Part shown: piece by piece, positions 1-6,577 of the stretch
How the letters are laid out: each line of letters starts with the position of its first letter
How positions within the stretch are numbered: position 1 is the stretch's first letter
Assembly (NCBI RefSeq): GCF_001298525.1
Contig: NZ_CP012707.1
Coordinates: 1-24,169, forward strand
Reading direction: 5' to 3'
DNA: 24,169 bases
From: Psychrobacter urativorans
GTDB taxonomy: Bacteria; Pseudomonadota; Gammaproteobacteria; Pseudomonadales; Moraxellaceae
Made by a program: the position numbers and the translations under genes
Notes under the pieces: model-generated
The model's database searches: none
What the model was told of the DNA's origin: nothing
What the model saw: the letters and a program-made list of their open reading frames with translations, nothing else

Positions 1-365
1 GCTACACCTAATCATGAGTACATGACTGGGGGCTTTTCACCGATGTATATGTCAAGAAACAGAGTCCGTTCATGGATGAACCTTCTTTTACGATCCAAGC
101 AAGTGGTAGACAATCCCCTATACACCCTAGTGCGCCTAAAATGATTAAGATTGAGCAAGACATACATGAATTCGTATCAGGTCATGAATACAGAAGAATG
201 AGTGTTAGGGAGAGTGCAAGAATACAAGGCTTTCCTGACAACTTCATTTTTAAATATAAAGACTTAAACGATGGCTATAAAATGATAGGCAATGCGGTTA
301 ATGTACAGTTCGCTAGAATCCTTGCTGACAGCATCAAAGACGCTATCAACAAGAGTTATGGCTAG
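1..365 (+). pseudogene. 3' fragment of C5-cytosine DNA methyltransferase (copy 1), frameshifted
   Basis: This is the C-terminal third of the methyltransferase that is intact at 11799-12788. The fragment starts at the first base of the window in the frame [11 protein letters not shown] and continues to SW; then one G is missing (GG at 74-75 where the intact copy has GGG), which shifts the frame. From base 72 a new ATG restores the original frame, giving [13 protein letters not shown], the [14 protein letters not shown] motif and the final GNAVNVQFA motif. The catalytic PCQ, ENV and SAM-binding motifs are absent, so the fragment cannot methylate DNA. It may be cut only by the window edge, or be a real 5'-deleted copy. 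The lost G lies in a short homopolymer near the sequence end and could be a sequencing error. Confidence 0.85.
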
Positions 366-377
366 TTTGGTTTAGAA

Positions 378-1277
378 TTATTGTAAGCTCTCTACATCTA
401 TTTCTTCTAGAAAATTGGTATCGACACTCTGTGTAGTAATACCAATTTCGGCAAGCGCAGATTTTATAAATGGCATCATATGAGTTTCCCCTTGGTACTT
501 GAGAGGAGACTCAAATATGAATTTTGGTACAAGCCTTCCATTGGATAAGCTCCACTCTATAGCAACGGCTAATGTTCTTTTGCCATCCGCTTTATTGGCT
601 ATCAGTCTGTAATTATTGGCTGTAAAGGCTAGGTAAACAGGCGGTGGTGTATAATTTGAAAGGTCAATGAGGTTATTTAATACGGATTGAGCATCTGAGA
701 AATCAATGCTATCTCCCTCTAACAAATAATCCGCAACTCCCGAGTTTTCAATGACCAAATTACCAACCAAACCGTCTTTCCTACGTTTCGGCTGCTCAGT
801 TCCTCTGTAAACCTTATCAACAATATCATTGGGTGACAGTTTTAGCTCAGAAGAGAGATTTCTTATCTTGTTAGTGATCTCTAACTTCCAACCGAGTGTA
901 AAGAATAGGTCTTTAGGATTCTTTTGGGGCTTAACATATATCAATTTGCTTTGCCTAAACTGCTTCTCGATAGGCTTCATAGACTCTGTTAAGATTGATA
1001 CCCAGTCGCAACCAAATAGGCTCTCTGCATCATTTGCAGTCATTTTATTTACTAAAAACTCTGCATCTGCTTTCTTGACAGTAATCTTAATACTGTCTTC
1101 TTCTTGTCCCATATTTCTCAAAGACACATAGATATCGGTTTTGCACTCTCCTCCAGAACCTTGAGTGGCGGGCTTACATGCAACTATCTCGCTATAGCTC
1201 TTGTCGCGCCATGATAGATTTTCGGAAGCGTTGAAAAGCTGCACTAGATGGCTTTCAAACTCATTATAACGAGGCAT
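378..1277 (-). CDS. probable type II restriction endonuclease (copy 1)
   Basis: A 299-aa protein converging tail to tail on the methyltransferase with a 12-bp gap, the usual arrangement of a type II restriction-modification pair. It has a plausible PD-(D/E)XK-type core: K45-T47-D48 in ECKTDIYV, then about 18 residues later IKITVKKADAEFL with T66-x-K68 and K69. The TD...(S/T)VKK pattern is seen in several type II restriction enzymes; the acidic residue before the last lysine is replaced, as in some such families. No helicase or ATPase motif is present, so it would act alone on DNA. The ATG at 1277 is preceded by GGGATGAG. I infer that it cuts the site protected by the adjacent methyltransferase; the recognition sequence cannot be read. 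The assignment rests mostly on position and this weak motif. Confidence 0.7.
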   Translation of the reverse strand: MPRYNEFESHLVQLFNASENLSWRDKSYSEIVACKPATQGSGGECKTDIYVSLRNMGQEEDSIKITVKKADAEFLVNKMTANDAESLFGCDWVSILTESMKPIEKQFRQSKLIYVKPQKNPKDLFFTLGWKLEITNKIRNLSSELKLSPNDIVDKVYRGTEQPKRRKDGLVGNLVIENSGVADYLLEGDSIDFSDAQSVLNNLIDLSNYTPPPVYLAFTANNYRLIANKADGKRTLAVAIEWSLSNGRLVPKFIFESPLKYQGETHMMPFIKSALAEIGITTQSVDTNFLEEIDVESLQ

Positions 1278-1470
1278 AATCTCATCCCAATTGATTAAAA
1301 AAGGATGATTGTACGATGTATTTCAATCATAAAGATAGTTAGCTTAAAGGCTTACTACTTCTAGAGAATAAGCTTATAGGTATTAACCCTATAATAGAAA
1401 TATAGCTGAGCCAGTTAAGCTGAATAGCTGTTTTGAGTGCTGCAAATTCTGTTGATAAGTAATACCTGAC

Positions 1471-1503
1471 AGACTGCTATAAGTAGTTCGCTTACAGCAG
1501 TCT
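1471..1503. repeat. hairpin, 13-bp stem (copy 1)
   Basis: AGACTGCTATAAG at 1471-1483 pairs with CTTACAGCAGTCT at 1491-1503 (12 of 13 pairs) around a 7-base loop. There is no T-run on either side, so it is not a typical intrinsic terminator. Confidence 0.6.
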
Positions 1504-1513
1504 AAAGTGAATG

Positions 1514-1544
1514 GTCAATTAGCTTATTTTAGAACCTAATTGAC
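1514..1544. repeat. 9-bp inverted repeat (copy 1)
   Basis: GTCAATTAG (1514-1522) and CTAATTGAC (1536-1544) are perfect inverted repeats with a 13-base spacer, immediately after the preceding hairpin. Confidence 0.5.
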
Positions 1545-1551
1545 TAGTACG

Positions 1552-1569
1552 GTTGAGGTATACCGCAAC
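1552..1569. promoter_or_regulatory. 18-bp near-palindrome, operator-like (copy 1)
   Basis: GTTGAGGTATACCGCAAC is symmetric at 16 of 18 bases around GGTATACC. The size and symmetry resemble a dimeric repressor site. No controller (C) gene for the restriction system is visible, so the binding protein is unknown. Confidence 0.35.
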
Positions 1570-1632
1570 ATGATAAGATGACTAGGTAATATTTTGAGTT
1601 TTGACAGCATAGTTTGCGTCAATATGACAGTA

Positions 1633-2154
1633 TCAGGTTTTTAACAGATAGCTATATGTCTCTAGATAGATTTGCCAGTGACTATATATTAGGTTGCTCA
1701 TTCTTTTATTGCCACTTTCTTTAGTAGGCATATAACTAATAAACCCTATCATATCAGAAGGGTAGCTAAAATCATCATAAACACTGTTTACCTTATCAAA
1801 GTCAGCATCACTGTTAAGTCTGTTCTTAAATAACCAAAGTAAGATAATATATCGCAATCTATCATTTACACGTTCATCATCTATAATTATGGTGCCATCC
1901 TCTCTATTTACACCACTATAATCTATCTCTAAATATTGAACATAAGGGTTCAGATAGCTGCCGTTCAATAAAATATTAAGAGCAATTTCAAGTAAGTATT
2001 GACTATCAGGGTAGTTAATTAGGGAAACGTCAACTATCTTTCCTAAGTCTTGTAAATCTATTATCTTGCGACTGATAGCAAAATCGACTTCCTTCTCAGA
2101 TAAGACAATATTGTTTTCTTTTAAAAAAGAAAACGGAATACTAATATTTTTCAC
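1633..2154 (-). CDS. DUF2247-like putative immunity protein (copy 1)
   Basis: A protein of about 174 aa beginning MKNISIPFSFLKENNIVLS, which resembles the N terminus of DUF2247 proteins, a family found in polymorphic-toxin immunity loci. I chose the GTG at 2154: it starts the recognisable domain and has GAGA about 8 bases upstream. The open frame extends to a GTG at 2220, but that extension runs into a tRNA-3'-end-like sequence (2198-2223) and is probably not coding. The protein is acidic, apparently soluble, with no signal peptide. No cognate toxin is nearby. Family assignment is from remembered sequence resemblance; function as an immunity protein is inference. Confidence 0.6.
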   Translation of the reverse strand: MKNISIPFSFLKENNIVLSEKEVDFAISRKIIDLQDLGKIVDVSLINYPDSQYLLEIALNILLNGSYLNPYVQYLEIDYSGVNREDGTIIIDDERVNDRLRYIILLWLFKNRLNSDADFDKVNSVYDDFSYPSDMIGFISYMPTKESGNKRMSNLIYSHWQIYLETYSYLLKT

Positions 2155-2197
2155 GTTTAGTTTCTCTGTATCTTGAATGATGGTGGTTACGGCTGCC

Positions 2198-2223
2198 AGT
2201 TCGACTCCTGTATAGCGCACCGA
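2198..2223 (+). repeat. tRNA 3'-end-like direct repeat, left member (copy 1)
   Basis: This 26-bp sequence has a TTCGACT T-loop, then a CCTGT stem segment, then ATAGCGC-A-CC like a tRNA acceptor arm. No 5' tRNA half is present upstream. It matches 2628-2653 at 25 of 26 bases. tRNA 3' ends are common integrase attachment sites, so this may be an att-type scar. Confidence 0.5.
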
Positions 2224-2325
2224 TCACGAATTGATGTAAATTAGCTCAATCGACAAGAATTTAGGGGTTCTACTGGCGCATAGTCAACGTACTCATAAAA
2301 TCAGCTTAGATGGGAGGTAAAAATA

Positions 2326-2619
2326 TTGAATAGAATCTTAGATTTATGCTCACATTTAGGCGAAAGCCTAAGGGGTAATGGTATTGATAATTTCGCTTTC
2401 CCTATGCGTGAAGTAGATAGTATTTTAGAGCTTTATAAAACTAATAGAGTACTAATTTTAGGTGGTGATATTTATATCAAAACATCATGTAAAAATTTTG
2501 CTCCATTTTATGCAAACTGGTTTTATGAAGGAAATGATATTGAAGATAGTATAATTAAAGCTAAAGACTACCTCAGAATTTTTAAAGGAAAAGATTTATA
2601 TGTTTGCTTCGTAGCCTAA
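2326..2619 (+). CDS. Imm40-like immunity protein (copy 1)
   Basis: A 97-aa protein starting at TTG, supported by a strong GGGAGG at 2312-2317. The central VLILGGDIY (residues 42-50), YANWFYEGND (62-71) and the following I-x-x-S-x-x-x-A helix are features I associate with immunity protein 40 (Imm40), small cytoplasmic proteins that neutralise polymorphic toxins. The gene sits alone between the two tRNA-3'-end-like repeats (2198-2223 and 2628-2653), so it looks like a 430-bp insert. It is divergent from the DUF2247-like gene. No toxin gene is present. Family call is moderately sure; the toxin target is unknown. Confidence 0.65.
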   Translation: MNRILDLCSHLGESLRGNGIDNFAFPMREVDSILELYKTNRVLILGGDIYIKTSCKNFAPFYANWFYEGNDIEDSIIKAKDYLRIFKGKDLYVCFVA

Positions 2620-2627
2620 AAATTTAT

Positions 2628-2653
2628 AGTTCGACTCCTTTATAGCGCACCGA
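2628..2653 (+). repeat. tRNA 3'-end-like direct repeat, right member (copy 1)
   Basis: Second copy of the tRNA-end-like sequence, same orientation, one mismatch (T for G at the 13th base) from 2198-2223. It starts 8 bases after the stop of the Imm40-like gene. Confidence 0.5.
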
Positions 2654-2711
2654 ACCAGTTAGAGCGCTTGATTGATTCCCTATAGATAAACCTTAATTTG
2701 TAAACAGCATT

Positions 2712-3281
2712 CTAAAGTCTTGCATGTATTAGTGATTTTGCAGTAATAGAATCAAGGTTTTCCTCTATCAGACTCCAGTTTTTTAAGTATTTTTCGTATT
2801 TAATTGGTAAATTATTATCATCGACTAAAGCCAACATGTAATATCCGTCAACGATTATTGCTATAAAATTGTTCCCACTATCAGCTACAACATATCCACC
2901 ATTCATCATTTGCATCATAGACTGCGATACTTTTTTTAAATACATGATATTCATGGGTGTTTTAGCAATCATAAGCGGCTCAAATTTTTCAAATTCATTT
3001 TTTGAACAGTCATTATTGAGTGGAAACCAGAACAGAAAGCTACCTACATTATTGAATTTGTTGATTAAATCTGATAATAACTCAAACTGATATGGCTCAT
3101 CAGAGTAATTAGAGAAATCTAAAAGCTGTACTTTATTTGGAAAAAAATTTGTATTAAAAGTCGCTTGATTTAGGTCTATAGCTCTTACTACGCCGTATAA
3201 CCATGCGATTTCTTCTTCATTCAAGTAGTCATAAAAACCTTTCATTGGGTCATTGTCTTCAATCCATGGTCTATCTAGCAT
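2712..3281 (-). CDS. unrecognised 189-aa protein in immunity-gene cluster (copy 1)
   Basis: The protein begins MLDRPWIEDNDPMKGFYDYLNEEEIAWLYG. I chose the ATG at 3281 because GGAG lies 7 bases upstream; an upstream ATG at 3308 would add nine residues without a good ribosome site. It looks like a soluble, acidic, mixed alpha/beta protein; residues about 120-160 contain a beta-rich VVADSGNNFIAIIVDGYY stretch. There is no signal peptide or membrane segment. I do not recognise a family. Its size, composition and position between an Imm40-like and a DUF4926-like gene are compatible with another immunity protein, but this is inference from context only. Confidence 0.65.
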   Translation of the reverse strand: MLDRPWIEDNDPMKGFYDYLNEEEIAWLYGVVRAIDLNQATFNTNFFPNKVQLLDFSNYSDEPYQFELLSDLINKFNNVGSFLFWFPLNNDCSKNEFEKFEPLMIAKTPMNIMYLKKVSQSMMQMMNGGYVVADSGNNFIAIIVDGYYMLALVDDNNLPIKYEKYLKNWSLIEENLDSITAKSLIHARL

Positions 3282-3371
3282 ATTCAGTCTCCATACTTGT
3301 AGAACCATTTAGTTTTACTATCTATTCTATTATTCCCATAACAGAGTTTATGACAAATAAGGATTAGCAGT

Positions 3372-3590
3372 ATGTTGAATATAAACGATGTTATTAAGGT
3401 ATCAAAAGATATTCAAGAGAATATCAGATCGGGTGATGTGGGAACTGTAGTACATATCTTTGATGTGACTCCTCCCGTATATGAAATTGAATTTTCTGAT
3501 GATCAGGGTCGTACAATTGAAACTGTACCTTTGAAAGAAGAAGATATAAGTCTTTATTGGGTTGCCAGCACTAAAAAATATTCTAATTAG
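3372..3590 (+). CDS. DUF4926-like small protein (copy 1)
   Basis: A 72-aa protein with the DUF4926 pattern: NDVIKVSKDI, then RSGDVGTVVHIF (residues 19-30), a beta strand YEIEFSDDQGRTIE (37-50) and a final LKEEDI. Family members are about 60-80 aa, fold as small beta barrels, and often occur beside toxin or immunity genes. AAGGA lies a few bases before the ATG. It is divergent from the 189-aa gene, with which it shares a promoter region of about 90 bp. Role unproven; a small immunity-like or DNA/RNA-binding function is possible. Confidence 0.65.
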   Translation: MLNINDVIKVSKDIQENIRSGDVGTVVHIFDVTPPVYEIEFSDDQGRTIETVPLKEEDISLYWVASTKKYSN

Positions 3591-3678
3591 TTGTCTCGAT
3601 CATTAAGTACACTCAGATGTACATTGATTCAATCTAAAATCCCATATACATTGAAATCACTTAGCTACAGGCAAAGAG

Positions 3679-3698
3679 TCAAGTCCTCACTAGGGAAC
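3679..3698 (+). repeat. 20-bp direct repeat, left boundary of accessory block (copy 1)
   Basis: TCAAGTCCTCACTAGGGAAC occurs here and again, perfectly and in the same orientation, at 8003-8022, enclosing about 4.3 kb. The surrounding 3591-3878 interval has no coding region. Confidence 0.75.
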
Positions 3699-3878
3699 CG
3701 AACTCATTAAGTTAGTTTGGCGCGCTTACCATAGGGAGGTCAGATCTAATCTAGGTATACGCTGCCGCCGTCAAAAATGGGATATTTTGAGATAGTAATT
3801 AATAATCGGAGCGATTCAAAATGATAATAACCTTGCAGAAACCCTTTAATATTTAATGGATTACTCGCTTTTCCATAC

Positions 3879-4202
3879 TTACTGTACTCCGCGTGCTCGT
3901 GTTTGATCTAAGTTCGAGTTATTTTCATTGACAGTATCCGTATCATCGGCCTTTTGCTCATTTTCTACATTGCCATTACTGGAATAGTATGTTGTCCCTC
4001 CTGCACCTTCTGTGTCTTCTATAGAAGCAGTCATTTGATCTTCAGCGTCGTCCTCTTTTTGCACAGGTTTCATTTCGCTAGACTCCGTATTGGTAGCCGG
4101 CTCTTCTGTCTCACTACTGCAAGCGCTGAGACCAACGACACTCACCAAAAACATTATCCATAATTTATTTTGAAACGCCTTACTTAATATTAATATTTTC
4201 AT
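3879..4202 (-). CDS. small acidic lipoprotein (copy 1)
   Basis: A 107-aa protein with a type II signal peptide: basic start (MKILILSKAFQNK), hydrophobic LWIMFLVSVVGLS and lipobox LSAC, predicting lipidation at Cys28 after cleavage. The mature part is low-complexity, rich in Glu, Asp, Ser, Thr and Asn with no predicted fold, so it is probably a flexible envelope-anchored chain. AAGGA precedes the ATG. The gene diverges from the acidic DTEDKS-repeat gene, and both proteins are very acidic, which may mean a joint role or shared control. Residue 29 is Ser, not Asp, so outer-membrane sorting would be expected by the enterobacterial rule. Function unknown. Confidence 0.75.
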   Translation of the reverse strand: MKILILSKAFQNKLWIMFLVSVVGLSACSSETEEPATNTESSEMKPVQKEDDAEDQMTASIEDTEGAGGTTYYSSNGNVENEQKADDTDTVNENNSNLDQTRARGVQ

Positions 4203-4518
4203 TTCAATATCCTTATTATAGTTAAGGAAGAAAGGTTTAAGAATGGGCTGATTTCATATGACGCGACGATGGCAGAGCAATCGATAGCTTTCTATTAATT
4301 TATACTAAACTCTAGGACGTTCGAGAGTATTTACGTACACCGATTGTGTACGGATAAAAGTACAATAGATTATGGTTAGTTATCGAATAATCTATAGATT
4401 TTATCGGGGTAAACTTTGTTGGTGTTTATTTACATTAAAGCACTGAACAAAAAACGGTCGTAGCTTAGTATTAAGTCTCCATCTTTTTACCCTAAAATTA
4501 TAATGAGGACTTTGAGTC
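4203..4518. other. 316-bp divergent intergenic region (copy 1)
   Basis: No gene. It separates the divergent lipoprotein and DTEDKS-repeat genes, so it should carry both promoters. It contains a 7-bp perfect dyad at 4334-4352 and a 9-bp inverted repeat (ATAGATTAT at 4365-4373, ATAATCTAT at 4387-4395). Confidence 0.6.
4334..4352. promoter_or_regulatory. operator-like dyad CGTACAC-N5-GTGTACG (copy 1)
   Basis: A perfect 7-bp inverted repeat with a 5-base centre, mid-way between two divergent genes, as expected for a dimeric regulator. The AraC-type regulator encoded at 6961-7896 usually would prefer direct repeats, so the ligand is unknown. Confidence 0.4.
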
Positions 4519-5373
4519 ATGGCCGATAAATCTGTTAATCAAAATAGCATAGAGAGCGCCTTAGAGTCTCTTGAGAACACAACAGAATCTCTTTCAAATG
4601 ATGCAGTGACGGGTGTAGAAGTTCTAAAAGGCGATACTGTAGTGTATGAAGATGGCGATTTTGACGATTACAATGCTGTTAACGACTATGAAACCGATAC
4701 AGAAGATAAGTCTGATACAGAAGATAAGTCTGATACAGAAGATAAGTCTGATACAGAAGATAAGTCTGATACAGAAGATAAGTCTGATACAGAAGATAAG
4801 TCTGATACAGAAGATAAGTCTGATGCAGAAGATAAGTCTGATGCAGAAGATAAGTCTGATACAGAAGATAAGTCTGATGCAGAAGATAAGTCTGATACAG
4901 AAGATAAGTCTGATACAGAAGATAAGTCTGATACAGAAGATAAGTCTGATGCAGAAGATAAGTCTGATACAGAAGATAAGTCTGATGCAGAAGATAAGCA
5001 CAGCTTGACGATAAATAGTATCTATCAATGGGCTACTAAGCTTAAAGATGACCTTATGTCTGATAAAGAGAATAATTCTGATTCTGACCAAGAAGCCAAG
5101 CACGGTACGACGATAGCTAATATCTATCATTGGGCTTCTAAACTTAAAGATGATCTTCTATCTGAAACTTCAGGTATGACTCACGAAGTTTCAGAAAAAG
5201 CCGTCGCTATGCTGCTTAATAGACTTCTGGATAGCATGAACGCTGAGTTAGAAGCTTTTGATAAGAAAATAGAAGACTCTGAAGGATCAGTAGATAACGC
5301 GGAAGAAGAACGCAATAAGATTACTACTAAGAAAGAAAAGTACCAAGGAATGATAGACCAACTGGAAAGTTAA
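4519..5373 (+). CDS. acidic hexapeptide-repeat protein, 17 units (copy 1)
   Basis: A 284-aa protein with GAGGA before the ATG. Residues 1-59 are an acidic Ser/Asn-rich head. Residues 60-161 are 17 tandem D(T/A)EDK(S/H) hexapeptides. Then come two similar segments, SLTINSIYQWATKLKDDLMSD and GTTIANIYHWASKLKDDLLSE (near residues 162-182 and 196-216), and a C-terminal coiled-coil-like tail. No signal peptide or membrane helix is seen, so it is probably cytoplasmic or an interaction scaffold. The repeat units are almost identical in DNA, pointing to recent expansion. I do not recognise a family. The gene is followed by a 50-aa Cys-rich gene on the same strand. Confidence 0.8.
   Translation: MADKSVNQNSIESALESLENTTESLSNDAVTGVEVLKGDTVVYEDGDFDDYNAVNDYETDTEDKSDTEDKSDTEDKSDTEDKSDTEDKSDTEDKSDTEDKSDAEDKSDAEDKSDTEDKSDAEDKSDTEDKSDTEDKSDTEDKSDAEDKSDTEDKSDAEDKHSLTINSIYQWATKLKDDLMSDKENNSDSDQEAKHGTTIANIYHWASKLKDDLLSETSGMTHEVSEKAVAMLLNRLLDSMNAELEAFDKKIEDSEGSVDNAEEERNKITTKKEKYQGMIDQLES
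4696..5001 (+). repeat. 18-bp in-frame minisatellite, 17 units (copy 1)
   Basis: Seventeen tandem copies of GATACAGAAGATAAGTCT with A/G variation at the fifth base (Thr or Ala codon). The last unit ends CAC. The corresponding tract in copy 2 has 18 units. Confidence 0.95.
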
Positions 5374-5473
5374 TTGGCAATTACTCATAACGCTATTGGA
5401 TAAACAGTAGCAGTACGAAATATTTTATTAAGACTAGACATACTGAATTATCTATCGTAAATAAGGATTTATT

Positions 5474-5626
5474 ATGAACTTCATTTCTAGAAATAAACTG
5501 AAATCATTGGTAACATCTGTACATTATAATTCTAGCTGTACTTGTCCGAAATGTGGATACACCTGTTCATCGACTTGTGATAAATGCGGTATGTGTTCGA
5601 AATGCTGTCAGTGTGGGGAAAAGTAA
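5474..5626 (+). CDS. 50-aa Cys-rich protein, metallothionein or zinc-ribbon-like (copy 1)
   Basis: ATG at 5474 with AAGGAT 5 bases upstream, stop at 5624-5626. The 50-aa product has a basic N-terminal half (MNFISRNKLKSLV) and a C-terminal half with ten Cys: CTCPKCGYTC, then CDKCGMC and CCQCGEK. The CPxCG, CDKCG and CQCG knuckles would bind zinc or another soft metal; metallothionein-like or small zinc-ribbon are both possible. It follows the acidic repeat protein by 100 bp and is followed by a good terminator, so it may be the last gene of that transcript. Good ribosome site, cysteine regularity and a downstream terminator support a real gene. No specific family recognised. Confidence 0.7.
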   Translation: MNFISRNKLKSLVTSVHYNSSCTCPKCGYTCSSTCDKCGMCSKCCQCGEK

Positions 5627-5949
5627 TAAACCTTACGACTTATAGCTTTACATACATTACTCATAAAATCTAAAAAAGCAGCACACAGAATCTATTCTAT
5701 GTGCTGATTTTTTATTTACTTAATACGTGGAACTCAATATATTAATTATTATCAGAGTTATAACTTTCTAAAACCCATCACTTTTTCTTCTTCTAAACGG
5801 TAGAAGAGTTTAAATAATATATACATGTAAAGTATACAAGCCCCAAAGTTAAACACTGCTCACTCTTATTTCCATAGTCTCAAAATAATTAGGAAATATA
5901 ATTTCCACCACAGAATATCGGCTTAATAAATGAGCTATAACTTGTTAGC
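5627..5949. other. 323-bp gap, terminator only (copy 1)
   Basis: Apart from the terminator at 5674-5714 I see no gene or clear signal; the rest is A+T-rich sequence up to the stop of the minus-strand 122-aa gene. Confidence 0.55.
5674..5714 (+). terminator. intrinsic terminator after Cys-rich gene (copy 1)
   Basis: CAGCACACAGA (5679-5689) pairs with TCTATGTGCTG (5696-5706), one mismatch, 6-base loop, followed by ATTTTTTA. An upstream A-run makes it usable on both strands. Confidence 0.8.
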
Positions 5950-6318
5950 TTAATGTACTTGAGTTGACTCATTATTATGGATTTTTTCCCACACCTCTTT
6001 GAACTGCAAATCAAAACTTTCGTAATACAGCGCTTCATCTTGCTTCTCTAAACCTTGTCGATAAGTGCAGTCAGCTAAAATAATTAGACCGCTCTTAATT
6101 AAGTCCAGTTCATGAGAAGATAAGTTTGTATATTCGTTACTCAGGGATTTTATTTTTAAGCACAATTCGAACAGCTCTAAACTAACTTCTTCATAATCAT
6201 GCTCTCTTTTTTCTTCTGTTAATTCCATACTTTTTTTGGCTTTTTTTGTCATCATAATCAACAAACCACTATTGATTAAATCCAGTTCATAATTTGAAAA
6301 ATAAAAATAATTATTCAT
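5950..6318 (-). CDS. 122-aa protein made of two tandem repeats (copy 1)
   Basis: The protein consists of two related units of about 58 residues. FSNYELDLINSGLLIM (7-22) matches LSSHELDLIKSGLIIL (66-81), and each is followed by a charged helix ending near L-x-x-K-I or W-E-K-I. It appears all-helical, soluble and acidic. ACAGGA lies about 10 bases before the ATG. Two terminator-like hairpins lie upstream on the same strand. It may be a duplicated helical-hairpin domain. No family recognised and no functional link with neighbours is visible. Confidence 0.7.
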   Translation of the reverse strand: MNNYFYFSNYELDLINSGLLIMMTKKAKKSMELTEEKREHDYEEVSLELFELCLKIKSLSNEYTNLSSHELDLIKSGLIILADCTYRQGLEKQDEALYYESFDLQFKEVWEKIHNNESTQVH

Positions 6319-6382
6319 ATTGTTTTTTTCCTGTCGGAAGTTAACGAAGCTTCCACCTTAGGGAATAAAAGAATCAGTACAT

Positions 6383-6424
6383 TAAAAAAAATGCGATCGT
6401 TATTAGTTATTTAATACGATCGCA
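6383..6424 (-). terminator. terminator-like hairpin on minus strand (copy 1)
   Basis: TGCGATCG (6392-6399) pairs with CGATCGCA (6417-6424); the stem extends through TTATTA/TAATA with one bulge. Read on the minus strand it ends in a T-run (A-run at 6384-6390 on plus). It would stop a leftward transcript before the 122-aa gene start at 6318. Confidence 0.6.
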
Positions 6425-6543
6425 CTATAAAAACTCCCTTCTATCTTTTTCTTATTGTTTTATTTTTTTGTATACCTATAAGATAAGCTACCTCATAAAT
6501 AGTTTGCAAACAAAAATTGCGATCTTGGACTATAACTAAAAAT

Positions 6544-6577
6544 AAATAACCAGCGAACACATGTTCGCTGGTTATTT
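6544..6577. terminator. 16-bp perfect-stem hairpin (copy 1)
   Basis: AAATAACCAGCGAACA pairs perfectly with TGTTCGCTGGTTATTT around only two bases. The minus-strand side is T-rich (TTATTTATTTTTAG) after the stem, so leftward termination is likeliest; the plus side lacks a T-run. Confidence 0.6.

Larger units (their letters stand above)
1278..1632. other. 355-bp non-coding gap with three dyad-symmetric elements (copy 1)
   Basis: No convincing coding region. It holds a 13-bp hairpin (1471-1503), a 9-bp inverted repeat (1514-1544) and an 18-bp near-palindrome (1552-1569). The gap lies between the endonuclease start and the end of the DUF2247-like gene, both on the minus strand, so the endonuclease promoter should lie here. 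The elements could be a terminator for the upstream gene, operator sites, or remains of recombination sites. Confidence 0.6.

Noticed and set aside
72..365. Independent 97-aa gene
   Set aside because: It is the C-terminal end of the methyltransferase after a one-base loss, identical to 12496-12788.
829..1131. 100-aa plus-strand frame opposite the endonuclease
   Set aside because: Shadow of the 299-aa gene; no ribosome site or recognisable domain.
2198..2653. Complete tRNA genes
   Set aside because: Only T-loop and acceptor-like 3' parts are present; no D-arm, anticodon arm or pairing 5' acceptor strand was found upstream.
4624..5130. Long open frames on both strands through the 18-bp repeat tract
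   Set aside because: The unit lacks stops in several frames; only the plus frame from 4519 has a ribosome site and sensible flanking protein sequence.
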